Below, piece after piece: positions 26,455-35,196 of a DNA stretch of 64,000 nucleotides. A program made the translations under genes and the position numbers. This DNA comes from Emcibacter sp. GTDB taxonomy: Bacteria > Pseudomonadota > Alphaproteobacteria > Sphingomonadales > Emcibacteraceae. The stretch is from positions 1 to 64,000 of the forward strand of contig JAKIUQ010000013.1 in NCBI GenBank assembly GCA_021647465.1, written 5' to 3'. Each line of letters begins with the position of its first letter. The stretch's first letter is position 1. Under the pieces are notes generated by a model. It was given only the letters and a program-made list of their open reading frames with translations, was not told the origin of the DNA and ran no database searches.

Positions 26455-28809
26455 CTATTTTTTTTTGGTTGAAAGCCGTTCGGTTGCCTGTGCCAGAAAC
26501 AAATAAACTTTGCCGGTTTCCGATGAAATAAGCGCCACACTGAAGGTGCTATAGCTTTCTGAAGCCATGGACTGGGACATGAGATTTTCAAAAATCTGCA
26601 TATATTCCAGCACATATTTCCGAAATTCCCCGTCGGATTTATATTTTTCAGCTATGGCATCGGTATGTTTTTTATCGATTAATTTCTTGAGCTTGCGAAT
26701 GAAAGTGTTTTTGTCGCCGTCAATATAGGATTGCCAAACCTTATCCGGAATATCATCTTCAAAATGGCGGCTGATATCAATGGACAGGGACTGAAGCTGT
26801 TCGATTATTTTTGAGGCAAGGTCGGAAAAATTATTTCCATTTTTATCCCGGTTCTTTTGCTCAATGGCTTCGGCATCAATCAATATGCTTTTATTGGAAA
26901 GTTGAATGGCATTGATGAGCTGCTGAAATTTCTCCGAATGTTGATCAATGGCCTGACTTGCCTCGTCCGCGGCTTCTATCGCACTGGCAGAGGCCAGAAA
27001 TATATTCTCGGAGGCATGATGCATTTGATCGGACACATGGGCGTATTTATCCACGGCCTGTTCCGCCGCATCGGCATGTTCTTTTTCGACTTCTATCAGC
27101 TTTTCTGCCAGTTCATCTAATCTGGACAATGTATCTGAACATTGATTCTCGACAAGGGAAGCTGTTTTTAGCCAATTCTCAGACAGCTGTGCCGCTTGGC
27201 TGTCTGTCGCGGTAAAATGCGTGCTGACGGTATCGCCCATCTCCTGGATATTACGAATGGTATTTTCAGTGCGCCCGCGTATATCGTCAATATGTTCAGA
27301 CAAATGCCCTGTTTGGTCAATAATGCCGCTGATTATTTCCTGTGCGTGTTCGCCAAGACCGTTTGACTGATTTTTTAAATTTTGCGCCGCGCTGTCCAAT
27401 TGGCTGGTGATATGGGAAAGGCTTTTGGCGATATTGTCATGGTGGTCTTTAAAAAATTCTTCGGATTTATCGAGTTGAACGCGGAATTCTTCTGTCATCT
27501 GCTCGAATGATGAATGATGTTCCTGCATTAATTCGGTCTTGCCCTTCAGGCTGTCTGTTGTGAGCTTGACGGCCTGATCCACTCTGGTTGCTTGTGTTTC
27601 GACGGATAATATTGTGTCTTCCAGCTGTTCTGCTGTCTTATCCGCAAAAAGTTGAAACTGATCAGTTTGTTCTTCGATCTGGGCCATGAAGCGGGAGAAA
27701 TTATGACTTATAGCAGTGGCTTGTCCTTGAAAGGCTTCCCCGCATTGACTTGTCTGGCTTAAGGCATCTGCCGTGACAGAGGTTAGAGCCGTTGCCTGCT
27801 CAACAAGCGTTAGCGTGATTTTTTCGGATTCTTCAGCCGTTTTTTGATTTAAAGCGCTAATAATATGGGATTGTTTATCCATTTTTTCGCAGATGCCATC
27901 GGTATTTTCGGATAATTCTGTCAGGCCTTTGGCAAGGATGGCCTGTTTATCCATGAGCGATTGACTAAGATGGCTTAATGTATTTTCAGATGTGATGCAA
28001 TTATCGGATATAACCTCAGACATTGTAATCAATTCAATGGACATTTTTTCCAATTGCTTTTCGATCAGTTTGGATCTTTCATCAAGGGTTTTATTCTGAA
28101 AAATTATTTCGTTGCTGACTTTCTCGGAATTCTGCCGGGTGATGTTGGTAATGCTTTCACTGTCAAATTTTATTTGCCTGAACTGATTTTCAAGCCTGTC
28201 GGTATGATCAGTGATTTCGACTATTAAACGGGCAAAGGCCTCCCTTTCCGTTGATAATGTCGTTTGAAGATTGGCGGCTTTGGCTTCGGCATCTGTGGTA
28301 ACTTCAAATAAATTGCTTATCTGATTCTGAAAACGTTTTTCCAGATTGCCAATCCTTGTGGTGGCAATATCGCTGGCGGATTCCACATGATGGATTTCTT
28401 TATGAAGTTCTGCAACGATTGAATTTACTCGTCTTTGGGCCACCTCAAGGGGGGCGAGCAGGCCATCAAGTCCATGGGTAAGGGCGGTGCGATGTTCCCG
28501 CAAAGGGTCGGTGCGTAAATAAACCAAGGCGATCAACCAGATCAGAATGAGGGGCAGTGATGCGCCGGCCAGCAATCCGCCGGCTTCATAAAGGGGCATT
28601 CGGGCAATAGTTTTGCCGGACGTTATGAACCACCAAATGCATATGCCAATCCAGATTATACTGAGCGCAGTGCAGAGCAGGAGGGGCCAGAACCGTCTGA
28701 ACCAGCTTTGTTTGCCGGCCCCTGCTGATTTTTTTTCATGTGCCATAGTCAGGGACGTGGGTAATGAGGTGACGACCTGTTCAGTATCAGATTTTTTACC
28801 ATCTGCCAT
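26455..28809 (-). CDS. Two-TM, long coiled-coil protein (TipN-like topology)
   Basis: The 784-aa product has a cytoplasmic N-terminus (1-35), two hydrophobic segments (about 43-65 and 74-98), then about 600 residues of heptad-rich helix with many Gln, Ser and Thr, and a globular C-terminal 110 residues. Caulobacter TipN, the new-pole landmark that positions the flagellum, has two N-terminal TMs and a long coiled coil. The topology matches, and the gene is close to flagellar and signalling genes, but I cannot show homology by eye. Alternatives are an MCP-like or structural protein. Confidence 0.6.
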   Translation of the reverse strand: MADGKKSDTEQVVTSLPTSLTMAHEKKSAGAGKQSWFRRFWPLLLCTALSIIWIGICIWWFITSGKTIARMPLYEAGGLLAGASLPLILIWLIALVYLRTDPLREHRTALTHGLDGLLAPLEVAQRRVNSIVAELHKEIHHVESASDIATTRIGNLEKRFQNQISNLFEVTTDAEAKAANLQTTLSTEREAFARLIVEITDHTDRLENQFRQIKFDSESITNITRQNSEKVSNEIIFQNKTLDERSKLIEKQLEKMSIELITMSEVISDNCITSENTLSHLSQSLMDKQAILAKGLTELSENTDGICEKMDKQSHIISALNQKTAEESEKITLTLVEQATALTSVTADALSQTSQCGEAFQGQATAISHNFSRFMAQIEEQTDQFQLFADKTAEQLEDTILSVETQATRVDQAVKLTTDSLKGKTELMQEHHSSFEQMTEEFRVQLDKSEEFFKDHHDNIAKSLSHITSQLDSAAQNLKNQSNGLGEHAQEIISGIIDQTGHLSEHIDDIRGRTENTIRNIQEMGDTVSTHFTATDSQAAQLSENWLKTASLVENQCSDTLSRLDELAEKLIEVEKEHADAAEQAVDKYAHVSDQMHHASENIFLASASAIEAADEASQAIDQHSEKFQQLINAIQLSNKSILIDAEAIEQKNRDKNGNNFSDLASKIIEQLQSLSIDISRHFEDDIPDKVWQSYIDGDKNTFIRKLKKLIDKKHTDAIAEKYKSDGEFRKYVLEYMQIFENLMSQSMASESYSTFSVALISSETGKVYLFLAQATERLSTKKK

Positions 28810-29060
28810 ATGTCAAATTTCTTTTGCTGTTTTCTTCAATAATTATTCTATTAAGGTAAATTCCAGAGACATTCTATCAGGCTCACGCGCCAGCAACAAG
28901 TGACAAGACAATCAATTGATATGTTGATCATTTAGCGCAAAGTCATTTCTTGTCTTTTGTTGAAATATTCACTTTTTATTTACTCTGTTTTATTATGGTT
29001 AATTTCAATAGAAAAATTTAGAAAATATTTTTAATTATCCAAAAAATAAATTAGGTAAAA

Positions 29061-29612
29061 ATGAGTAATATTGATTTAAGCCGCGTTAGCGTCCTTGTGG
29101 TAGAGGACAGCCAGTTCATACGGTCTCTTATTATTAACAGTCTTCGGGTGATGGGTATTGGTTCCATTCAATCCGTTGATCATGGGGCGCAGGCCATTGA
29201 TTTTATCAAACTGGTTGATGATGATCCCATGAAAGCTGGCATGATGGGGATAGATTTAATTATCTCCGATTGGGAAATGTCGCCGGTGAATGGCATGATG
29301 TTGTTGCGCTGGATACGCCGGCATAAGGATAGCCCGGATCGTTTCATTCCTTTCATGATGTTAACCGGATATTCTGAACCAAAGCGCGTGCATGAGGCGC
29401 GGGATATGGGGGTGAATGAATTTATGTCAAAGCCGTTCACCGTCAACGCCTTGGCCGACAAGTTATTCTCCGTTATTAACAAACCGCGTCAATATGTTCA
29501 TACGGCATCTTATTTCGGCCCGGACAGGCGCCGTCAGCAAATTGCAATCGAAGGGCCGGATCGCCGCGTTCTTAATTATGACAGTCCAGAAGTGGAGGTC
29601 GTCAATGGCTAA
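29061..29612 (+). CDS. CheY-like response regulator with tail
   Basis: A 183-aa single receiver domain: VVEDSQFIRSLI at the N-terminus, phospho-acceptor Asp70 (LIISDWEMS), Thr in MLTGYS and switch Lys in MSKPF. A 45-residue tail has two GPDRR motifs, seen in several alphaproteobacterial CheY-like proteins. No output domain. It overlaps the Hpt-like gene by 8 bases, so the two are translationally coupled. A TTAACCAT-type half-site (inverted, 28995-29002) lies upstream. Confidence 0.9.
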   Translation: MSNIDLSRVSVLVVEDSQFIRSLIINSLRVMGIGSIQSVDHGAQAIDFIKLVDDDPMKAGMMGIDLIISDWEMSPVNGMMLLRWIRRHKDSPDRFIPFMMLTGYSEPKRVHEARDMGVNEFMSKPFTVNALADKLFSVINKPRQYVHTASYFGPDRRRQQIAIEGPDRRVLNYDSPEVEVVNG

Positions 29613-30102
29613 AGTCAGCGTAAGATTTTATCGTATGAAAAATAAGTTAAAGGAAAAAACACTTGGTTTGGGGCCGGTGAATGATGATGACATATCCTTT
29701 GATGATGACCTGATGGCCAAGGCAACGGCGGCTCTGGAGGAAATGTCCGAAGATTATCCGGATTGGGTGGGCGCGTTGATCCAGAAACTTGCTGATGTAC
29801 ATCGCCGCTGTGTGGATACGCCTGAGCAAAGATTTCAGCATTTTGAACAGCTTCACGCTATTGCGCATGATATGCGGGGGCAGGGCGGGACGTTTGGTTA
29901 TCCGCTGATTTCCAATTTCTCGGATGGCCTTTATGATTTTACAGGGGTTAATGCCGCCATAACGGATAAAAATGTTGACATTATCAAGGCCCATATTGAT
30001 GCCATGCGTGTGGTGATAAAGTCACGAATCAGCGGTGATGGCGGCGATATCGGCAGCGAGCTGCAAAGCGGCCTTGAGGCAGCGATTAAGAAATTCACAT
30101 AG
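29605..30102 (+). CDS. Hpt-like phosphotransfer protein
   Basis: A 165-aa helical protein beginning at ATG 29605 after a GGAGG-like site inside the previous gene. Residues 75-130 match an Hpt helix: His88 in AIAHDMRGQGGTFG has the H-x-x-(K/R)-G-x-x-x-x-(F)G pattern of phospho-accepting His. It could shuttle phosphate to or from the receiver encoded upstream. No kinase gene is adjacent; the hybrid kinase at 9529 or the PAS kinase at 14631 are possible sources, without evidence. Confidence 0.8.
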   Translation: MAKVSVRFYRMKNKLKEKTLGLGPVNDDDISFDDDLMAKATAALEEMSEDYPDWVGALIQKLADVHRRCVDTPEQRFQHFEQLHAIAHDMRGQGGTFGYPLISNFSDGLYDFTGVNAAITDKNVDIIKAHIDAMRVVIKSRISGDGGDIGSELQSGLEAAIKKFT

Positions 30103-30120
30103 AGAAAATCTTGGAAAAAT

Positions 30121-31305
30121 CTATTTCTTGCGGCTAAGCTCTTTCATGGCTTGTTCCATGCCGCCTATGGTGAGCGGATACATCCGGTCGTCCATGAGCT
30201 CGCGCATGAGAGAAATGGAATGGGTATAGTCCCAATGAGATTCTTTCGTCGGATTGAGCCAGATTGCACTTTGATAAACGTCAAGCACACGTTTCATCCA
30301 GACTTCGCCGCTTTCTTCATTCCAATGTTCGACGCTGCCGCCCGGATAAACAATTTCATAGGGAGACATAGAGGCATCACCGACAAAAATTACCTTATAG
30401 TCATGGGGGTATTTATGGAGAATGTCGTAAGTGGAAAGCCGGTTTTGATGCCGCCGGCTATTATCCTGCCAAACGCCTTCATAGAGGCAATTATGAAAAT
30501 AGAAATATTCCATATGCTTGAATTCACTGCGGGCCGCAGAAAATAATTCCTCACATAATTTAATATGCGGGTCCATGGAGCCACCAATATCAAAGAATAT
30601 GAGAACTTTAATGGCATTATGCCGTTCGGGCACCATCTTTATGTCAAGGTAACCCTGCTTGGCCGTGGAACGGATGGTGTCATCAAGGTCTAATTCTTCT
30701 GCGGCGCCTTGGCGGGCGAAATTACGCAGCCGTTTCAGGGCAACCTTGATATTTCGCGTCCCAAGCTCCACATTGTCATCAAGGTTCCTGAATTCTCTTT
30801 TGTCCCAGACTTTAACGGCCCGGCGGTGGCGGCTTTCTTTTTGGCCGATACGAACGCCTTCTGGATTATAGCCGTAAGCGCCAAAGGGCGATGTGCCGGC
30901 AGTACCAATCCATTTGCTGCCGCCCTGATGGCGGCTGTCCTGTTCTTCGAGGCGTTTTTTCAAGGTTTCCATTAATTTGTCCCAATCTCCCATGGCTTCG
31001 ATTTTTGCCATTTCTTCGGGGCTGAGGAATTTTTCAGCCATTTTACGCAGCCAGTCTTCGGGAATCTCAGAGGTAAGATCTTGCCCCTCAGGTGCCTCCA
31101 GCCCCTTGAAACAATGACCAAAAACCTGATCAAATTTATCCAGATTGCTTTCGTTTTTAACCAATGTCGCCCGGCTTAAATAATAAAAATCTTCGAGGGA
31201 ATGATTGGCGATTCCCGCCTGCATACCTTCCATCAAGGTAAGATATTCCCGTAATGATACGGGAACGCCATGATCACGAAGATTGAGGAAAAAATTTGTG
31301 AACAT
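30121..31305 (-). CDS. CoxE-like VWA-domain protein
   Basis: A 394-aa protein whose C-terminal half has a von Willebrand A fold with a MIDAS-like DIGGSMD (about residue 238) and a later VGDASMS. Conserved blocks include GTSPFGAYGYNPEGVRIG and LDDTIRSTA. Such proteins pair with MoxR AAA ATPases, and the ATPase gene lies 5 nt upstream. In the CoxDE system the pair matures a metal-containing enzyme; the client here is unknown because no dehydrogenase is nearby. Confidence 0.9.
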   Translation of the reverse strand: MFTNFFLNLRDHGVPVSLREYLTLMEGMQAGIANHSLEDFYYLSRATLVKNESNLDKFDQVFGHCFKGLEAPEGQDLTSEIPEDWLRKMAEKFLSPEEMAKIEAMGDWDKLMETLKKRLEEQDSRHQGGSKWIGTAGTSPFGAYGYNPEGVRIGQKESRHRRAVKVWDKREFRNLDDNVELGTRNIKVALKRLRNFARQGAAEELDLDDTIRSTAKQGYLDIKMVPERHNAIKVLIFFDIGGSMDPHIKLCEELFSAARSEFKHMEYFYFHNCLYEGVWQDNSRRHQNRLSTYDILHKYPHDYKVIFVGDASMSPYEIVYPGGSVEHWNEESGEVWMKRVLDVYQSAIWLNPTKESHWDYTHSISLMRELMDDRMYPLTIGGMEQAMKELSRKK

Positions 31306-31310
31306 TGTTT

Positions 31311-32162
31311 TTACCGGTTTTCGCGGCGATTCATAAAGGCCAGCCGCTCCAGCATATGGACATCCTGTTCATTCTTCAGAAGCGCGCCATGCAGGGGCGG
31401 GATGAGTTTTTTCGGATCGCGGCTTTTCAAAACATCTGCGGGCATGTCTTCCACCATCAAGAGCTTCAGCCAGTCCAGAAGTTCCGAAGTTGAGGGCTTT
31501 TTCTTCAGGCCCGGAACATCGCGGACATCATAAAATAAATTCAGGGCTTCGCGCACAAGAATATTTTGTATGTCCGGAAAATGGACATTAATAATATCTA
31601 TCATGGTTTCTTTGTCGGGAAATTTGATGTAATGGAAAAAACATCGCCGCAGAAAAGCATCCGGCAGGTCTTTCTCATTATTACTGGTGATAATCACCAG
31701 CGGGCGATTGACAGCCTTGATCGTTTCGCCGGTTTCATAGACATTAAATTCCATGCGGTCCAATTCCTGAAGCAGGTCATTGGGAAATTCAATATCGGCC
31801 TTATCAACTTCATCAATAAGCAAAATGGGGCTTTCATCCGCAGTGAAGGCCTCCCACAATTTACCTTTGTTAATATAATTTTTAATATCGTGAACTTTTT
31901 CATCGCCCAATTGGCTGTCCCGCAGCCGCGATACCGCATCATATTCATACAGGCCTTGCTGGGCCTTGGTCGTCGATTTAATATGCCATTCCAGGAGATC
32001 TTTATTCATCGCCCTTGCCACTTCATGGGCAAGCACCGTTTTTCCCGTTCCTGGCTCGCCCTTGATAAGAAGGGGGCGCTGCAACGTGACGGCGGCATTC
32101 ACCGCTATCATTAGATCAGGCGTTGCCACATAAGTATCTGTACCCGTAAATTTCATAACCAA
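31311..32162 (-). CDS. MoxR-family AAA+ ATPase
   Basis: A 283-aa AAA+ protein with Walker A GEPGTGKT (about residue 37), Walker B ILLIDEVDKAD, sensor 1 ITSNNEKDLPDAFLRR with arginine finger, and a C-terminal lid. It is of the CoxD/MoxR type, acting as a chaperone with the VWA protein encoded immediately downstream. Length is typical. Confidence 0.93.
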   Translation of the reverse strand: MVMKFTGTDTYVATPDLMIAVNAAVTLQRPLLIKGEPGTGKTVLAHEVARAMNKDLLEWHIKSTTKAQQGLYEYDAVSRLRDSQLGDEKVHDIKNYINKGKLWEAFTADESPILLIDEVDKADIEFPNDLLQELDRMEFNVYETGETIKAVNRPLVIITSNNEKDLPDAFLRRCFFHYIKFPDKETMIDIINVHFPDIQNILVREALNLFYDVRDVPGLKKKPSTSELLDWLKLLMVEDMPADVLKSRDPKKLIPPLHGALLKNEQDVHMLERLAFMNRRENR

Positions 32163-32239
32163 ACATCCGTTTTATTTCTGTGTCTATAAACTATATTCGC
32201 AGGCGTTAAAGGTCAAAGCCTAATTTCTTTGCAGCCCAT

Positions 32240-33928
32240 TTAATTTTTTCGTAACTCATTTAATTTCTTTGAAACCCAGGGGGAAAATTTTTCCTTAACA
32301 AACAAGGGCATAAATTCTGTCCATTCCAAGGTCGCGGGTTTGATGGTCATATTATAGGTTGGAAAGATGGGGTTGCCGTTTTTTATGCCAAAATTCCACC
32401 AGCCGGTGGTGTTATATAAAACCCACCATGCCTCGGTGCCGGCGGCGGCGGCCTGAATAACGGGCGAGGAGCCGGGCCCCATAACCAGATCAAGATTTTT
32501 CATCAGGGCCGCTGTGCCTTCGAAATCATCCTTCAGGTCCAGTTCTTCAAAATTATGCAGCGTAATACCATAGGTCTCAAAAAGCTGTTTGATCTCATCT
32601 GCGCTCTCCCCATATTGGACATTGATGAAATTGACATCCTTGGTCTGTAGAATTGGCACCCATTCAAAAAGTTCGGCATAGAACATGTTACGTTTAGCCT
32701 GCTGCAAACCACTTCGCCAGCAAATGCCAATATTAATTTTATGGGGCAATGCGGACAGTTTTTCTTTCCAATAGGCGGTTTTATCCTTTGGGGGCATTAA
32801 AAACCCGCCTGTCATATCAGGAATGTCATCAAGGGAGCGCCATTTATAGCGCATCAATTCTGTGTAAAGGCACATATAATCAATTTTCTCAGGCTCTATA
32901 CCCTCATAAAGCCTGACGCTATAACCGGTATCATGCTGCCCGGTAATATAGGGCAGCACGGTCGCGTCCTTAAAACTATTTTGGAAAAGCGGCACCAAAC
33001 GTTTGTCGCAGCCGATAATCACATGTCCGGCTTCGCGGATTAAGTCGGGATACAGGCTTGACATTAATATTTCATCCCCAATGCCTTGTTCCGCGCCAAT
33101 CAGGATGGTTTTGCCTTTCAGGTCTTGCCCTTCCCATTTATCAATCTGGTAAGGCATAAAAACGGCATTTGGATCAGAAGGGTGATTATGCCATGCCAGC
33201 GCATCAAAACCATCGTCAAATTTACCAATGGTGTAACTGCTATGCGCCAGCGCCCTGTAACTATAGGCGGCTTTTGGGGCAAGTTTTACGGTTTCCTTGG
33301 CAAATTCCCATGCCTTTTCCAATTGGCCAAGGTTGGCATAAACCAGACACAGGTTGCTGGCGAATAAGGCTATTTTTGGGTCAAGGCGAAAAGCTTCTTC
33401 GTAAAAGGGCAGGGCGGCGGGATAACCATCCCGAAAAGAGACCGCTGCGCCAAGGGAATTCCATAGATAGGCATTCTCTGAATAAATCGGAAGCACGTCC
33501 TGCAAAAGCTGAATTGACTCATCAATTTGGCCATTTTCCCGCAGCGCGGTGGCGAGATTATTATAGCCAATAGGCTCACTCGGGGCGAGTTGACAATAGA
33601 GGGTGAAGAATTTGACGGCCAGTTCCGTAAATTCCATCGACAGGCATGCGCTGCCAAGAGACTCGCAAATGGCCGGATTTTCCGCACTTTGCTCTAGGGC
33701 ATGCTCCAAAAGATTTATGGCTTTGTTTTTCATGCCAAGGCCAAACAGGCATCTTGCCATCAGGATCAATGTATTGGGGTGATAGCCTTTATAATCCAAT
33801 GCCTTTGAGAAATATCGCAAGGCTTCTGTGAAGTCACCTTTCTCATAATGGCCTGTCCCTGCCTGAATAAGCTTTTCATATTGTTTTACCGTTTTTGGGC
33901 TGCTGATTTCTTTTCTTTTATTGGCCAT
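32240..33928 (-). CDS. TPR-glycosyltransferase, FlmG-like
   Basis: A 562-aa protein with an N-terminal TPR array (about residues 12-250, seven or so repeats such as YEKGDFTEALRYFSKAL) and a C-terminal GT-B/heptosyltransferase-like domain (LIGAEQGIGDEILMSSLYPDL near 265; GICWRSG; DLVMGPGSSPVIQAAAAGTEAWW). Caulobacter FlmG, which attaches pseudaminic acid to flagellin, has the same TPR plus GT9-like layout. Its position beside flbT-flaF-flagellin and the sugar cluster supports a flagellin glycosyltransferase role. Assignment is by architecture and context. Confidence 0.75.
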   Translation of the reverse strand: MANKRKEISSPKTVKQYEKLIQAGTGHYEKGDFTEALRYFSKALDYKGYHPNTLILMARCLFGLGMKNKAINLLEHALEQSAENPAICESLGSACLSMEFTELAVKFFTLYCQLAPSEPIGYNNLATALRENGQIDESIQLLQDVLPIYSENAYLWNSLGAAVSFRDGYPAALPFYEEAFRLDPKIALFASNLCLVYANLGQLEKAWEFAKETVKLAPKAAYSYRALAHSSYTIGKFDDGFDALAWHNHPSDPNAVFMPYQIDKWEGQDLKGKTILIGAEQGIGDEILMSSLYPDLIREAGHVIIGCDKRLVPLFQNSFKDATVLPYITGQHDTGYSVRLYEGIEPEKIDYMCLYTELMRYKWRSLDDIPDMTGGFLMPPKDKTAYWKEKLSALPHKINIGICWRSGLQQAKRNMFYAELFEWVPILQTKDVNFINVQYGESADEIKQLFETYGITLHNFEELDLKDDFEGTAALMKNLDLVMGPGSSPVIQAAAAGTEAWWVLYNTTGWWNFGIKNGNPIFPTYNMTIKPATLEWTEFMPLFVKEKFSPWVSKKLNELRKN

Positions 33929-34123
33929 CTGTCATTACCTATGCCGTGCTATAACCCTGTAAATTACAGGATATGGATATTATTCTATGAAAATATTGTA
34001 ACTAAATTCATTTTAATACTATAGTTATTCTACTTAGTTCATATTTTATTAACACAAAATTTGAGATAATGGCCATAGTTTGATATTGAATCAGGTCATA
34101 TATATTCAGACAGGTGAGGAAAC

Positions 34124-34549
34124 ATGGCCCTAAAAATATCGTTGAAACCAGGTGAGAAGATTGTCGTTAATGGCGCGGTCATTGTTAATGGAGACAGAAG
34201 GTCAACAGTGATCCTGCAAAATAAAGTCTCTTTGTTGCGGGAAAAAGATATTCTCCTTGCCGAAGATGTGGATACGCCAGTAAAGCATATATATTTTCCG
34301 ATCATGCTTATGTATATGGATGAAAAAGGATTTAACAAATATCATGAGCAGTTTGTTTTGCGCATGACAGAATTTTTAAGTGTTATCGAAGACCCTATAG
34401 CAAAAGCACTTTGCGTTGCCATCAGCAAGGATGTCATGGACAGTGAATTTTACAGGGCCTTGCTAAAATGTAAAAAGATGTTCGAATATGAGAGTGAGAG
34501 ACTGAATTATGTCCCTGAAGGCTTATCAGACAACCCAGAAGGCCAGTGA
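34124..34549 (+). CDS. flbT: Flagellin mRNA regulator FlbT
   Basis: A 141-aa FlbT protein, the post-transcriptional regulator that binds the 5' leader of flagellin mRNA in Caulobacter. LKPGEKIVVNGAVIVNGDRRS and the segment ILLAEDVDTPVKHIYFPIMLMYMD are typical. ATG follows a GTGAGG site. Its 3' end overlaps flaF by 41 bases, and flagellin follows, the standard alphaproteobacterial arrangement. Confidence 0.95.
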   Translation: MALKISLKPGEKIVVNGAVIVNGDRRSTVILQNKVSLLREKDILLAEDVDTPVKHIYFPIMLMYMDEKGFNKYHEQFVLRMTEFLSVIEDPIAKALCVAISKDVMDSEFYRALLKCKKMFEYESERLNYVPEGLSDNPEGQ

Positions 34550-34919
34550 ATCCACGAGCCAGACTGAATATCGACTTTTCGCCGATGTAACGCGGGCGTT
34601 AATGGGGGCAAAGGGCCTTGCGAAACTTGATGTGAAATTACATGATGCGCTGCTTTGGAACCGTCAATTATGGTCGACATTGGCCACAGATTGCGCCGTT
34701 GAGGGTAACATGTTGCCGAAACAACTTCGGGCGTCGATCATCTCTATTTCCATCTGGGTCGGCAGATACAGCTCGCAAGTCGCGCGGGGGGAAGAGGATA
34801 TTCAGGCGCTGATCGATATTAATAAAAATATCATGGAAGGCCTGTCAGCCCAAGCCCAGAATAAGGTGGCGGAAGAGGCAGGGGCCGACCGGGCAACTGA
34901 TACAAACTACTCCGTATAA
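34509..34919 (+). CDS. flaF: Flagellin regulator FlaF
   Basis: A 136-aa FlaF protein: AYQTTQKASES at the N-terminus, TEYRLFADVTRALM and LHDALLWNRQLWSTLATD are family features. FlaF acts with FlbT to balance flagellin synthesis and secretion. The 41-base overlap with flbT implies coupling. It has a longer C-terminal tail than many relatives. Confidence 0.93.
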   Translation: MSLKAYQTTQKASESTSQTEYRLFADVTRALMGAKGLAKLDVKLHDALLWNRQLWSTLATDCAVEGNMLPKQLRASIISISIWVGRYSSQVARGEEDIQALIDINKNIMEGLSAQAQNKVAEEAGADRATDTNYSV

Positions 34920-35131
34920 TTATTAATTTTTTACCGGCCTTTAGGGCTTTTTATGGTTAATTCCTGTTAACTATAATGACGAGTAGTTGCGTAACAATTT
35001 GATTCTGAAAGATGAATCCTATTCTCTCCAACAGATTAACCTTGTTAACCATTCCTTAATAGATTATAACTTATTCTTATCAGGTCAGTTAGATCGCCAG
35101 AAAGGCATCAATTTTATAAGCTGATATGAAT

Positions 35132-35163
35132 GGGCTTCGGCCCTTTAATGGAGCAAAATGCTC
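35132..35163 (+). promoter_or_regulatory. Two hairpins in the flagellin 5' leader
   Basis: GGGC-TTCG-GCCC (35132-35143, a stable UUCG tetraloop followed by TTT) and GAGC-AAAAT-GCTC (35151-35163) lie 34-65 nt before the flagellin start. Being next to flbT, whose Caulobacter homologue binds a flagellin leader, they are candidate control elements; the first could also act as an attenuator. No -24/-12 promoter is visible upstream. Confidence 0.55.
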
Positions 35164-35196
35164 TTTAGTTTAAGTACTCTCAGAATGGAGATATAA

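Noticed and set aside
34920..35045. A full CtrA site (TTAA-N7-TTAA) upstream of flagellin 1
   Set aside because: TTAA pairs are present, but with spacings of 5 or 6 rather than 7, so only half-sites are reported.
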